From: Phycicoccus sp. HDW14
GTDB lineage: Bacteria > Actinomycetota > Actinomycetes > Actinomycetales > Dermatophilaceae
Direction: 5' to 3'
Length of the DNA: 64,000 nucleotides
NCBI RefSeq assembly: GCF_011383005.1
Contig: NZ_CP049935.1
Coordinates: 3,162,001 to 3,226,000 of the forward strand
The position numbers and the translations under genes were made by a program. The notes below the pieces were generated by a model, which saw nothing but the letters and a program-made list of their open reading frames with translations, ran no database searches and was not told the origin of the DNA. Below, in pieces: positions 27,768 through 37,275 of this stretch. Within the stretch, counting starts at the first letter, position 1. Each line of letters opens with the position of its first letter.

Positions 27768-28516
27768 TCATACCCGGTGCGACGGCCGTCCACGCGCCGG
27801 GAGGGTCCGGCGGGCGCGGACCGCGGCGACGAAGGCGCGCAGCAGGGACCGGGCCGCGGCCTCGGATGCCGGCTCGACGGCCTCGGCGGCCTTGCGCAGC
27901 GCGGTGAGGTCGAAGCCCTCGGCGGCCAGCCGGTCGGGGTCCCAGCGGGCCAGCCGGTCCGCCGCGGCCTCCGGGTGGAACTGGAGCCCCCACGCGCACT
28001 CCCCGACCCGAAAGGCCTGGTGCGGGCAGGTCGCCGACGTCGCGAGGTGCACGGCGCCCGGTGGCAGGACGGTGACCTCGTCGCGGTGGTGCTCGACGGC
28101 GGGGAACGTGGTGGGCAACGCCCCGAGCAGCGGGTCGTCGTCGGACGCCGGCAGCCGGTGGATGGGCACCGAGCCGTGCTCCGGCCGCCCGGACGACGCG
28201 ACGACCGTCCCGCCGCGCACGTGGGCCAGCAGCTGCCCGCCGAGGCAGAGGCCGAGCAGGGGCACCCCGCCGTCGACGCACGCCGCCGCGAGCGCCCGCT
28301 CCCGCGGCAACCACGGCGCCCGGTGGTCCTCGTCGGGCATCAGCCCCCGCCGAGCAGCAGCACCCCGTCGTACCCGCGCGGCGACTCCGGCACGTCGTCA
28401 CCATCGACCACGACGAGGCGCACCCCCTCGTCGGCGAACCACCCGGCGAAGCGGGCCGGCCCGGAGTCCGGGTCGTTCTGCACCGCGAGGACGGTCGGAG
28501 GGGCGACCTCAGGCAC
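27768..28516 (-). CDS. Class I glutamine amidotransferase (frameshift as sequenced)
   Basis: The protein is about 249 residues. After the break it has the nucleophile elbow LGLCLGGQLLAHV (Cys) and the His-Glu pair in GLQFHPEAAADR, the complete GATase-1 triad. The N-terminal third (VPEVAPPTVLAVQNDPDSGP) is in another frame. It joins at the C5 run 28344-28348 as LLLGGGLMPDEDH. The GTG at 28516 overlaps the antiporter stop by 8 bp. Free-standing members of this group include GuaA-like and gamma-glutamyl hydrolase proteins; the substrate is unknown. Confidence 0.85.
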
Positions 28517-29834
28517 GGGCGGCCTCGGCGGTGGCTCCGCCGTGCTCGTCGCGCCGGCGGTCGAGCCGCCGCATCACCGGGGTGGCGAGGACGCCGTGGA
28601 CGAGCACGGACAGGGCGATCGTGAACCCGACGGTCGACCAGAGCCAGCGCTCCTCGGGGAACGAGGCCGCACCGGTGGCGTAGGCGACGTAGAACAGCGT
28701 GCCGACCCCGCGCACCCCGAAGAAGGCCACGGCCACCCGCTCTCCCGCGTCGAGGCGCCCGTGTTCGGCGCTGCACCGGTACCCGACGAACGACAGGTAC
28801 CCCGCGACCGGCCGCACGACGAGGACCAGCGCGACCCCGACGAGGACCCCGCGCCAGTCGAGGTTGGCCAGCAGGCCGGTCGTGATGGCGAAGCCGAGAC
28901 CCAGCAGGACGACGAGGGTCAGCAGCGTCTCGAGGCGGTGGATCACGTCGTGCATGTGCCGGTGGTAGTCGCTGTCCCGTTCGACGGAGCGCACGGTCAG
29001 CGCGCAGGCGAACACGGCGAGGAAGCCGTAGCCGTGCACGACCTCGGCGACGCCGTAGGCCAGGAGGAAGGCGGCGATGGCGAGCAGCGGCTCCCCCACC
29101 TCGGCGAGGCGCAGCGAGCGGGCCGGCGACCGGAAGGCCAGCCGGGCCAGCACCCAGCCGACGAGGCAGCCCGCGAGCACACCGACCACGACCTTGCCGA
29201 CGACGTCCCACCCGAACCAGCCGAGCCATCCCGACCACCCGGTGAGCTCCCCGCCGGCGAGCAGGATGCCGAGCGTCACGGCCGGGAACGCCAGACCGTC
29301 GTTGAGCCCCGCCTCGCTCGTCAGCGCGAAGCGGACCTCGTCCTCCTCGTCGATCTCGTCGACGTCGCCCTCGAGGGTCGGGCCGCCGACCTGGACGTCG
29401 GAGGCGAGGACCGGGTCGGTGGGGGCGAGGGCCGCGCCGAGGAGCACCGCCGCGGGTAGCGCGACCCCGAGGACGCCCCATGCCAGGACGGCGGTGCCGG
29501 CGACGGTGAGCGGCATCCCGACGGCCAGGAGGCGCCAGGCCGGGGACCACGACCGCCACGACGCCCACACCCGCCAGCGCAGCGGCCGGTCGAGGGCCAG
29601 CCCGACGCCCATGAGGGCCACGAGCACCGTCACCTCGGTGACGTGCTCGACGACCGGTCGCAGCTCGACGGGGTCGATGGCCGCCTCCTCGCCGAGCGGC
29701 AGCAGCCCGACGAGCATCCCCACGGAGACGAGGACGATGGGCGCCGACAGCGCCCACCGGTGCAGCAGCTGGGGCAGCACGGCGGCCAGCAGGAGCGCCC
29801 CGCCGAGCAGGACGTAGACCAGCTCGGGACTCAC
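28509..29834 (-). CDS. Sodium/proton antiporter, CPA1/NhaP type
   Basis: The protein is 441 residues with about twelve membrane helices. The ion-binding motifs are GAALAPTDPVLASDV and FALTSEAGLNDGLAFP. FFGVRGVGTLFYVAYA is also typical. A charged acidic loop (DEIDEEDEV) follows the first motif. It exchanges Na+ or K+ for protons. The GTG start overlaps the DinB stop (GTGA), and its end overlaps the amidotransferase start, so the three genes form one operon. Confidence 0.92.
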   Translation of the reverse strand: MSPELVYVLLGGALLLAAVLPQLLHRWALSAPIVLVSVGMLVGLLPLGEEAAIDPVELRPVVEHVTEVTVLVALMGVGLALDRPLRWRVWASWRSWSPAWRLLAVGMPLTVAGTAVLAWGVLGVALPAAVLLGAALAPTDPVLASDVQVGGPTLEGDVDEIDEEDEVRFALTSEAGLNDGLAFPAVTLGILLAGGELTGWSGWLGWFGWDVVGKVVVGVLAGCLVGWVLARLAFRSPARSLRLAEVGEPLLAIAAFLLAYGVAEVVHGYGFLAVFACALTVRSVERDSDYHRHMHDVIHRLETLLTLVVLLGLGFAITTGLLANLDWRGVLVGVALVLVVRPVAGYLSFVGYRCSAEHGRLDAGERVAVAFFGVRGVGTLFYVAYATGAASFPEERWLWSTVGFTIALSVLVHGVLATPVMRRLDRRRDEHGGATAEAARA

Positions 29835-30376
29835 GGGCGGGCGGCTCCGACGTCGTGGAGGTGGTGGGCGAGGTCGTGCAGCCCGTACCTCCCCAGCGTG
29901 AGGGCGGTGAACCGGGAGCCGTCGGAGCGGGTGGCCGTGCGCTCCCACCACGACACCTCGACCGCGGCGAACCGGGCGGCCAGCACCCCGGCGGCCTCGA
30001 GCACCTCGCGCCCGACGACGTGCGGGTCCTGCTCGCCGTAGCGCTCGGCGACGGCCGTCTCGTCCTGGTCCCAGTTGGCGAAGGTCGGGTCGTGCTCGGT
30101 GAGCATGAGCCGGAGCCGCTCGTCGAAGAGCCGGCAGACGTCGCGGACGTGGCAGCCGTACTCGAGCGGCGACCACGTGCCGGGGTCGGGTCGGGTGGTG
30201 GCGTCGGGGCGGGCGAGCACCTCGGGCCAGGGGTCGGTGACCTCGGTGACGAGGCGGCCGACGTCTTCAGGCCGCACGGCCGAGGCCTCGAAGCCGCAGT
30301 CGGGGCAGGGCCGCTCGAGGACCCAGGTCCAGTCCTTGGTGTCCGGCTCGAGGGAGCCGTCGGCGGGGTGGGTCAT
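29831..30376 (-). CDS. DinB-like four-helix-bundle protein
   Basis: The protein is 181 residues. DinB/YfiT-type metal His residues are visible in WSPLEYGCHVRDV and YGLHDLAHHLHDV. The N-terminus has a CPDCGF pair that could bind metal. This superfamily includes thiol-dependent hydrolases and maleylpyruvate isomerases; many members have unknown roles. It is the first gene of an operon with the antiporter and amidotransferase. Confidence 0.87.
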   Translation of the reverse strand: MTHPADGSLEPDTKDWTWVLERPCPDCGFEASAVRPEDVGRLVTEVTDPWPEVLARPDATTRPDPGTWSPLEYGCHVRDVCRLFDERLRLMLTEHDPTFANWDQDETAVAERYGEQDPHVVGREVLEAAGVLAARFAAVEVSWWERTATRSDGSRFTALTLGRYGLHDLAHHLHDVGAARP

Positions 30377-30432
30377 GGCCGCAGACTACGGCGGCGCGCC
30401 GCGCCGTCGGACCCTGAGGTACCTTCCCCTGT

Positions 30433-31560
30433 GTGTCTGGCGAGACGTGGACGTTCATCGGCATCGGCGTGGCGGTGGTGTTCGCCCTCGTCGGTGCCTA
30501 CCTCGTCCTCTCCTCACGCGAGTCGGGGCGGCACGCGGGGGGTGCGCGGCCGGCGCGGGACTCCTTCCGGCAGGCCACCGACGAGCCCCCGGCACGCAAG
30601 CGCGTCGCCGTCGTCGTCAACCCCACGAAGTTCGAGGACCTGCCGGCCGTGCGCGCCTCGCTGGCCAAGGTCTGCTCCGAGCAGGACTGGGACGACCCGG
30701 TCGTCCTCGAGACCACCGAGCACGACGTGGGCTTCGGCCAGACGCGCGAGGCGCTCGCCGACGGGGTCGACCTCGTGTGCGCGCTCGGCGGCGACGGCAC
30801 GGTGCGGGCGGTGGCCCAGGAGATGGTCGGCACGGGCGTCCCGCTCGGGCTGCTCCCCGGCGGGACGGGCAACCTCCTGGCGCGCAACCTCGAGGTGCCG
30901 GTCGACGACCTCGAGCGGGCGATGACCGTCGCCCTCACCGGGCGCAACCGGCACGTTGACGCCGCGTGGCTGACCCTCGACCCCGAGGACCTCGCGCTCG
31001 AGGAGGGCATCGGGGAGGGGTCGACGGCCGGCGAGCGGCGGCACGCGTTCTTCGTCATGGCCGGGCTGGGGCTCGACGCGGCGATCATGGACTCGACCTC
31101 CGAGCAGCTGAAGTCGAAGATCGGCTGGGGCGCCTACGTCCCGGCCGGCCTGCGCCACATGCTCACCGAGCGCTTCAAGGTCACCCTGACCACCGACGGC
31201 GGGCCGCCCGAGACGCAGAGGGCGCGGATGGTCGTCATCGGCAACTGCGGCAAGATCACCGGCGGCATCGACCTCCTGCCGGACGCCGAGCCCGACGACG
31301 GGACGCTCGACGTCATCGTGCTGGCGCCGCGGGGCGTGGCGGCGTGGGCGTCGGTCGCGGCGCGGGTCATCACCAAGAGCGACCGGACGACCGCGACCCT
31401 CTCGCGCTACCGCTGCCAGACGGCGCACGTCGAGGTCGACGAGCCGCAGCGCGTGCAGGTCGACGGCGACATCGTCGGCGAGGCGACGCGCGTGGCCGTC
31501 GAGGTGCAGCCGCGGGTGCTCATCGTGCGGACCGAGAACGGGCGGTCCAGCGGGGCCTGA
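30433..31560 (+). CDS. Diacylglycerol/lipid kinase, DagK/YegS family
   Basis: The protein is 375 residues from a GTG. One N-terminal membrane helix (IGIGVAVVFALVGAYLVL) is followed by the DAGK catalytic domain: VVVNPTKFED, ALGGDGTVRAV, LLPGGTGNLLARNL, and later FVMAGLGLDAAIM. It phosphorylates a lipid such as diacylglycerol or sphingoid base at the inner membrane. The anchor is unusual for soluble DgkB but known in actinobacteria. It is divergent from the DinB operon. Confidence 0.93.
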   Translation: MSGETWTFIGIGVAVVFALVGAYLVLSSRESGRHAGGARPARDSFRQATDEPPARKRVAVVVNPTKFEDLPAVRASLAKVCSEQDWDDPVVLETTEHDVGFGQTREALADGVDLVCALGGDGTVRAVAQEMVGTGVPLGLLPGGTGNLLARNLEVPVDDLERAMTVALTGRNRHVDAAWLTLDPEDLALEEGIGEGSTAGERRHAFFVMAGLGLDAAIMDSTSEQLKSKIGWGAYVPAGLRHMLTERFKVTLTTDGGPPETQRARMVVIGNCGKITGGIDLLPDAEPDDGTLDVIVLAPRGVAAWASVAARVITKSDRTTATLSRYRCQTAHVEVDEPQRVQVDGDIVGEATRVAVEVQPRVLIVRTENGRSSGA

Positions 31561-31630
31561 GGCGCTGGCGCGCCGGGCGAGCCGTCGTGCCGTCCGGGGC
31601 ATGGTGTGTGGTGCCCAGAACCAGTCGCCG

Positions 31631-31797
31631 GCGGAGGGATCCCTGCCACGGCGACCGGGATCCCTCCCGCAACGACCGGTATTCCTCCCCGGCGACCGGG
31701 ATCCCTCCCACGACGACAGGTATCCGTGCCCTCGTGACAGGGATTCCTCCCGCGCCGACCGGGATCGTGGTCGCGGCGACTGCATTCCACGAGGACC
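31631..31797. repeat. 21-bp tandem repeat array (8 degenerate copies)
   Basis: Eight head-to-tail units of 21 bp (one is 20 bp) have the consensus CGACCGGGATCCCTCCCGCG. The palindromic core GGGATCCC is kept in copies 1, 2 and 4. The array occupies most of the 323-bp gap between the dagK-like gene and the convergent zwf. No conserved protein is readable in any frame across it. Confidence 0.9.
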
Positions 31798-31883
31798 ACC
31801 CCTCTGCCCGGCCGAGCCCGCCGCGCGCCCGGCGCGCCGAGCGGGACGGCCCTCGCTCACCCGCCGAGCGGACCGCCCCGGCG

Positions 31884-33313
31884 TCACACCCTCTTCTCGC
31901 GCCACTTCCGCTCGAAGGGCAGCCGCCAGGTGAACGGTGCGATGAGCTGGTGGATCTGGTTGGGGCCGTAGGTGCCCTGCGCGTACGGGTGCACGACCGG
32001 CGGGTTGTCGATGAGCGGCTGGCTGATCTCCCACAGCCGCTCGATGCCCGAGGCCGACGTGAACAGTGTGCGGTCGCCGCGCGCCGCGTCGTAGATGAGC
32101 CGTTCGTAGGCCTCGAGGACGGACCCGGCCCAGTCGGTCTCGTGCATCGCGAACTGCATCGACAGCTTGTCGAGCCGGAAGCCCGGCCCGGGCCGCTTCC
32201 CGTAGAACGACAACGACATCCGCGACTTGTCGGCGAGGTCGAAGGTCAGGTGGTCCGGCCCCTGGTCGCCGACGCCCGAGCCCTTGGGGAACATCGACTG
32301 CGGCGGCTCCTTGAAGGCGATCGAGATGATCCGGGCGCCCTCGGCCATCCGCTTCCCGGTCCGCAGGTAGAACGGCACCCCCGCCCAGCGCCAGTTGTCG
32401 ACGTAGCACTTCAGCGCGACGAAGGTCTCGGTCTCGGAGTCCCCGGCCACTCCCGGCTCGTCGCGGTAGCCGGTGTACTGGCCGCGCACCACGTCGCTCG
32501 GCTGGATCGGCTGCATCGAGCGGAAGACCTTGTTCTTCTCGCGGCTGATGGCCGCCGGCTCCAGCGCCGTCGGCGGCTCCATCGCGGTGAACGCGAGGAT
32601 CTGGAACAGGTGCGTGACGACCATGTCGCGGTAGGCACCGGTCGCCTCGTAGAAGTCGGCACGCTGGCTGAGGCCGAGGGTCTCGGGACGTCGATCTGGA
32701 TGTGCGAGATGTTGTTGCGGTGCCAGATCGGTTCGAAGAGACCGTTGGCGAAGCGGAACGCGAGGATGTTCTGCGCCGGCTCCTTGCCGAGGAAGTGGTC
32801 GATCCGGAAGATCTGGTCCTCGTCGAAGACCTCGTGCAGCTGGGCGTTGAGGGCGACGGCCGTGGCGTGGTCGTGGCCGAACGGCTTCTCCATGACGACG
32901 CGGCTGCGCTCGACGAGGCGGGCGTCGGCGATGGTCTGGACGGCCGCGAGCGCCGCCTTCGGCGGGACGGCGAGGTAGTGCAGCCGCAGCTCGACCTCGC
33001 CCGGCAGCTGGTCCTCGGCGCGGTGGACCGCCTCCTCGAGTGCGTGGGGCCCGGCCTTGAGCGGCACGTAGTCGAGCCGCTGGGCGAACTCCTTCCACTC
33101 GTCCTCGGAGGTGTCGCGGGTGCTGTGCTCGCGGACGGCGGTGAGCGCGAAGTCGCGGAACTCGTCCGGCGTCATCTCGTCGAGCGAGGTGCCGACGACG
33201 CGCAGGTCGTCGAGCAGCCGTGAGAGGAAGAGGTGCAGCAGGCCGGGGATGAGCTTGCGCTGGGCGAGGTCGCCGGTGGCGCCGAAGAGGACGACGGTGG
33301 TGGGCGCGGTCAT
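31884..33313 (-). CDS. zwf: Glucose-6-phosphate dehydrogenase (frameshift as sequenced)
   Basis: The protein is about 476 residues. An N-terminal NADP site is VVLFGATGDLAQRKLIP, EKPFGHD follows, and the active site is RIDHFLGKEPAQNILAF (Phe where Tyr is usual). After the break come FYLRTGKRMAE and the C-terminal domain. The break is at the G3 run 32685-32687; one more base restores HIQIDVPETLGLSQRADFYE. It catalyses the first oxidative pentose-phosphate step. It stands alone, without the tal, opcA or pgl genes that often accompany zwf, so a second paralogue may exist elsewhere. Confidence 0.94.
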
Positions 33314-33382
33314 GGGTCCACCCTGTCGCGCGGCGCGGGCCGGCGCCAGCCTCCGGGCGGACGAATGTGCGTGGCGGCGAGG

Positions 33383-34647
33383 TCAGCCGAAGAGCTGGGC
33401 GCCCCAGTCCTGCCCGTCGCGCAGTCCCGGCGGGCAGGCGAAGAGCGCCGAGCCGGTGTGCTCGATGTACTCGTTCAGCCGGTCGGCCCGGGCCAGCGCC
33501 TGCTGCATGGGGACGAACTGCCGGAACGGGTCCCGCACGAAGGCGATGAAGAACAGGCCGGCGTCGAGGTGGCCCTGGCCGTCGGAGCCGTCGGTGAAGT
33601 TGTAGCCCCGGCGCAGGATGCGCACGCCCTGCAGGTTCGAGTGGTGCGCGAGCGCGACGTGCGAGTCGACCGGGATGCGGGGCGCGCCGTCCGCACCGAG
33701 CGCCGCGAAGTCGGGCTCGTCGAACTCGTCACGCCGACCGAGCGGGGCACCGACCTTCTTGTCGCGCCCGATGGTGTCCTGCTGGTCCTGCAGGGTGCTG
33801 CGGTCCCAGACCTCGATGTGCATCCGGATCCGCCGGGCGACGAGGTACGAACCCCCGGCCAGCCACGCCGCGCCACCGGTGGCCTCGGCCGGGTCGACCC
33901 AGACGTGCTCGTCGAGGGCGACGGGGTCCTCGGCCTTGAGGTTGGCCGTGCCGTCCTTGAAGCCGAACATGTTGCGCGGCGTCACCTGCGCCGTCGACGT
34001 CGACGAGGTGCGCCCGAACCCGAGCTGGCTCCAGCGCACCGCGACCACCCCGAAGCCCATCCGGACGAGGTTGCGGACGGCGTGGACCGCGACCTGCGGG
34101 TCGTCGGCGCAGGCCTGGATGCACAGGTCGCCGCCGGAGCGGGCCGGGTCGAGGTCGTCCCCGGCGAAGGCCGGCAGCTCGCGCAGCGCCTCGGGCCGGC
34201 GGTCGGCGAGCCCGAAGCGCCCGTCGAACAGGCCGGGGCCGTAGCCGATGGTCACGGTGAGGTTCGCGGCGGCGAGGTCGAACGCCTCGCCGGTGTCCTG
34301 CGGCACCCCGTACGGCCCGCCGCCGACGACGCCGCCCGGCGCCGCCTCGGCGCCGGCCGTCATCCGCTCGGCCGCACGGGTCCACGCCGTGAGCAGGTCG
34401 CGCAGCTCGCGCGGGTCGTCGGTGACGACGTCGAGCGCGACGAAGTGCAGCCGGTCCTGGGCGGGTGTCGTGATGCCCGCCTGGCGTGCCCCGCGGAACG
34501 GGACGACCCCGTCGGCCGGGGCCGCGGCCGTCGGCGCCCCACCCGTCGCGGCCGCCGGGCGCGAGGCCCAGGTCAGCCCGGCCGCCGCGCCGGCGACGGC
34601 CGTTCCCGCCCGGCGGCGAGGACGGCGCGACGGCTCGAGGCGTCCAC
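33383..34647 (-). CDS. efeB: EfeB, Tat-exported DyP-type heme peroxidase (frameshift as sequenced)
   Basis: The protein is about 421 residues from the GTG at 34647, 1 bp after the efeO stop. The Tat signal SSRRAVLAAG and the rest of the signal (TAVAGAAAG) are in two frames, joined by one base at the C3 run 34609-34611. The mature part has the DyP motifs MFGFKDGTANLK (distal Asp of GxxDG) and the proximal heme His region HIEVWDRSTLQDQQ. It acts outside the membrane in ferrous iron uptake with EfeU and EfeO, oxidising Fe2+ or handling heme. Confidence 0.93.
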
Positions 34648-34648
34648 G

Positions 34649-35791
34649 TCAGCCCTTGGCGACCGCGCCGGAGACGGTGGCGACCGGCTCCGCGAAGGCG
34701 TCGAGCGCCTCGGTCAGCTTCTTGACGTCGGTGGGGGTCAGCTCCGGGTAGAGCACGAAGCCGTCGCCGTCGCGGTGGGTCTCGAGCAGGTCACCGAGCG
34801 CCTTGCCGCGGGCGTCGATCGTCGCGACGAGCTGCGGGTCGGCCTTCTGGAGGAACGGGCGCAGCGCCTGGATGGCCGCCCTGCTGCCCTCGAAGTTGGC
34901 CTCGAAGTCCCAGAGGTCGGTGTGGCTGTAGCGCTCCTCCTCGCCGGTGATCTTGCCCGTGGCGATCTCGTCGAGCAGCGCCTTGGACCCGTTCGCCAGC
35001 TGGAGCGGGTTGAGGTCGACGGCCTTGGCCTGGGCGACGAGCTCGGTGACGTCGGCGAGCAGCTGGTCGGCCACCGCGGCGGAGTCCTTCTGGAGACCGG
35101 TCTGCCACAGGTCCTTCTCGAGGCGGTGGTAGCCGGTGAACTCCATCCCCTCCTCGAGGACGTCCTCGCGGCCGTCGATCTTCGGGTCGAGGTCACCGAA
35201 GGACTCGGCGACGGGCTCGATCCGCTCCCAGTACGAGCGGGCGGTGGGGTAGAGGGCCTTGGCCTCCTCGACCTTGCCGGCCTTGACGAGCCCGACGAAC
35301 GTCGTCGTCTCCTCGAGGAAGGCGTCGGACTGGCTCGCGACGAAGCGCTGGTACTCCGTCGTCGCCGCCGCGAGGTTCTCGTCGTCGCTCCTGGCCGCGG
35401 CCGAGCTGCCGGTGACGGTGAAGTCGGCGCGGATGCCGTCACCGACCATGCCCGGCTTGCAGGCGGTCTGGTAGGTGCCGGGCTCGGCGAGCTCGACGTG
35501 GAAGGAGCGCGAGAGACCGGGGCCGACGTTCTCGACCTCGCCCATGATCCGGTCGCCCTCGGCGTACACGTAGAACTCGTTGACCTTGGTGCCCGAGTTC
35601 GTGACGGTGAACTCGACGGTGCCGGCGGGCGCCTCGACGCGTGAGACGTCGCAGGCGGTGTCGGAGGCCTTGACCGTGATGGGCCCCTTGCCGTCCGTCG
35701 AGCCCGCGGACCCGTCGCCACCGGAGCAGGCGGCCAGGCCGAGGGCGAGGGGCAGGACGAGGAGGGCCGCGTGGAGGCGCGGAGCGGGCAT
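34649..35791 (-). CDS. efeO: EfeO, iron-uptake lipoprotein with cupredoxin and M75 domains
   Basis: The protein is 380 residues. The lipobox ending LAAC (C22) is followed by a cupredoxin-like domain (about 35-125; TNSGTKVNEFYVY, TYQTACKPGM) and an imelysin/M75 domain whose metal-binding HxxE is YHRLEKDLW. It binds iron at the outer face and passes it to EfeU. It lies between the extra cupredoxin gene and efeB in the iron operon. Confidence 0.95.
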   Translation of the reverse strand: MPAPRLHAALLVLPLALGLAACSGGDGSAGSTDGKGPITVKASDTACDVSRVEAPAGTVEFTVTNSGTKVNEFYVYAEGDRIMGEVENVGPGLSRSFHVELAEPGTYQTACKPGMVGDGIRADFTVTGSSAAARSDDENLAAATTEYQRFVASQSDAFLEETTTFVGLVKAGKVEEAKALYPTARSYWERIEPVAESFGDLDPKIDGREDVLEEGMEFTGYHRLEKDLWQTGLQKDSAAVADQLLADVTELVAQAKAVDLNPLQLANGSKALLDEIATGKITGEEERYSHTDLWDFEANFEGSRAAIQALRPFLQKADPQLVATIDARGKALGDLLETHRDGDGFVLYPELTPTDVKKLTEALDAFAEPVATVSGAVAKG

Positions 35792-35844
35792 GAGGGGTCC
35801 TTCCGGACGGATCGTGGGGCGGCGGACGCCGGTGCGCCCGAGGG

Positions 35845-36228
35845 CTAGCGGACGGTGAAGGCGGCTCGGATGCCGTCGCCGCTCATGCCGGGCTTGCACG
35901 CCGTCTCGTAGGTCCCGGCCGCGACGTCGTCGACGGTGAGCGTGCGGGTCAGGCCCGGCCCGATGTTCTCGACCTCGCCGACGATGTCCTCGCCGGAGTA
36001 GACGTAGAACTCGTTGACCTTGGACCCGCTGTTGGTGACCGTGAAGGCGATGCTGCCCGGGGTCGCCGTCGTCGCCGAGAGCGTGCAGGCGTCGTCGGTG
36101 GCGGTCACCGTGAGCGCCGTGTCCGCCGACCCGGCGGCGCCGGCGCCGTCCGAGACGCTCCCCTCGTCCTCGCCGCAGGCGACGAGTCCGAGGGCGGCGA
36201 CGGCCGTGAGGGCGAGGGTCCTGCGCAT
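35845..36228 (-). CDS. Stand-alone cupredoxin lipoprotein, EfeO N-domain paralogue
   Basis: The protein is 127 residues: signal with LVAC lipobox (Cys near 18), a short Ser/Ala linker and one cupredoxin-like domain. Residues FTVTNSG-KVNEFYVY and the TACKPGM segment are nearly identical to the first domain of the neighbouring EfeO, including the Cys and Met that could bind copper or iron. It was probably born by duplication of that domain. Its role may be a metal relay or oxidase partner. It lies 65 bp after efeU in the operon. Confidence 0.88.
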   Translation of the reverse strand: MRRTLALTAVAALGLVACGEDEGSVSDGAGAAGSADTALTVTATDDACTLSATTATPGSIAFTVTNSGSKVNEFYVYSGEDIVGEVENIGPGLTRTLTVDDVAAGTYETACKPGMSGDGIRAAFTVR

Positions 36229-36293
36229 GGTGGATCGGCTCCCGGGGGTCAGGGGTGGGGCGGCTGGTGGGTACGTCGAGCGCGGTGGGGCGG

Positions 36294-37163
36294 TCAGGCG
36301 GGGCCGGCGGTCGCCGTCTGGCGGGCCGGGTCGGCCGCCGGCGTCGGTGCCGGCCCGGAGCTGCGGGCGGGGCGGAGGAAGAAGAAGAGCACCGTGGCGA
36401 CGTAGAGCGTCCACGCGATGGCCTGGAGGACGGTGGTCTGCGGCGTGAAGTTGAAGATGCCCTTGAGCAGCGCCGCGTACCAGGTGCTGGAGTCGATGAC
36501 GTGGGAGACGTCGAAGGCCAGGGTGTTCAGGCCCGGCAGGAACCCGGCCTCCTGGAGGTCGTGGATGCCGTAGGCGAGGATGCCGCCGGCGACGACGACC
36601 AGCGCGATCCCGGTGTAGCGGAAGAACTTCGAGAGGTTGATCTTCAGGGCGCCCTTGTACATCAGGTAGCCGAGGAGGATGGCGCCGGCGAAGCCGAGGA
36701 CCCAGCCGAGCAGCGGGACGTTGTTGCCGGACCCGGCGGCCTGGGCGGTGGCGTAGAAGAAGATCGCGGTCTCGAGGCCCTCGCGACCGACCCCGAGGAA
36801 GCCGACGAGCGCGACGGCCAGCGGCCCGAGGTCGAGGGCGCGGTCGAGCTTGCCCTTGAGCTCGCCGGAGATGCTGCGGGCGGCCGACTTCATCCAGAAG
36901 ACCATGGCGGTGACGAAGCCCACGGCGATGATGCTCGCGGTGCCGCCCACGGCCTCCTGGGCCTCGAACGAGAGCTGGCGGGTGCCGTAGGTGAGGACGG
37001 CGCCGAGCGCGACGGACAGGACGATGGCCGTGCCGACACCGAGCCAGACGAACCGGATCCCCCAGGTGCGGTTCGTCTTGACGAGGAAGGCCAGGAGGAT
37101 GACCACGACGAGCGCGGCCTCGAGGCCCTCGCGCAGGCCGATGAGGGCGTTGCTGACGAACAT
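36294..37163 (-). CDS. efeU: EfeU, FTR1-family iron permease
   Basis: The protein is 289 residues with seven membrane helices. Both iron-binding REGLE motifs are present: LREGLEAAL at 11-15 and GREGLETAIFF at 127-131. It moves oxidised iron across the membrane. It is the first gene of the efeU-cupredoxin-efeO-efeB operon. Two IdeR-like boxes lie 20 and 40 bp upstream of the ATG. Confidence 0.95.
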   Translation of the reverse strand: MFVSNALIGLREGLEAALVVVILLAFLVKTNRTWGIRFVWLGVGTAIVLSVALGAVLTYGTRQLSFEAQEAVGGTASIIAVGFVTAMVFWMKSAARSISGELKGKLDRALDLGPLAVALVGFLGVGREGLETAIFFYATAQAAGSGNNVPLLGWVLGFAGAILLGYLMYKGALKINLSKFFRYTGIALVVVAGGILAYGIHDLQEAGFLPGLNTLAFDVSHVIDSSTWYAALLKGIFNFTPQTTVLQAIAWTLYVATVLFFFLRPARSSGPAPTPAADPARQTATAGPA

Positions 37164-37182
37164 CCGCGGGCTCCCGTCCGAC

Positions 37183-37201
37183 TCAGGTGAGGCTTACCGA
37201 A
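37183..37201. promoter_or_regulatory. IdeR/DtxR iron box 1 of efeU
   Basis: TCAGGTGAGGCTTACCGAA matches about 15 of 19 consensus positions. It is 20 bp upstream of the efeU ATG, well placed to block transcription when iron is plentiful. Confidence 0.85.
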
Positions 37202-37202
37202 C

Positions 37203-37221
37203 TTAGGTAAGCCTAATGCTG
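37203..37221. promoter_or_regulatory. IdeR/DtxR iron box 2 of efeU
   Basis: The first 14 bases (TTAGGTAAGCCTAA) match the consensus exactly or within its degenerate positions; the last five are poor. It adjoins box 1 by one base, so two dimers of regulator could bind side by side. Confidence 0.75.
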
Positions 37222-37275
37222 GCCCGAGGTCAAATCCCGTTCCGCAGGGCGGTCCCCCGCTGGCTCAGGTGGCGC

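Noticed and set aside
28509..28516. An independent small gene between the antiporter and amidotransferase
   Set aside because: The apparent orphan N-terminal frame continues into the amidotransferase once one base is restored at 28344-28348.
31601..31933. Short coding gene through the 21-bp repeats
   Set aside because: A 20-bp unit shifts the frame, there is no ribosome site, and the translation is Arg/Pro/Asp-rich in all frames.
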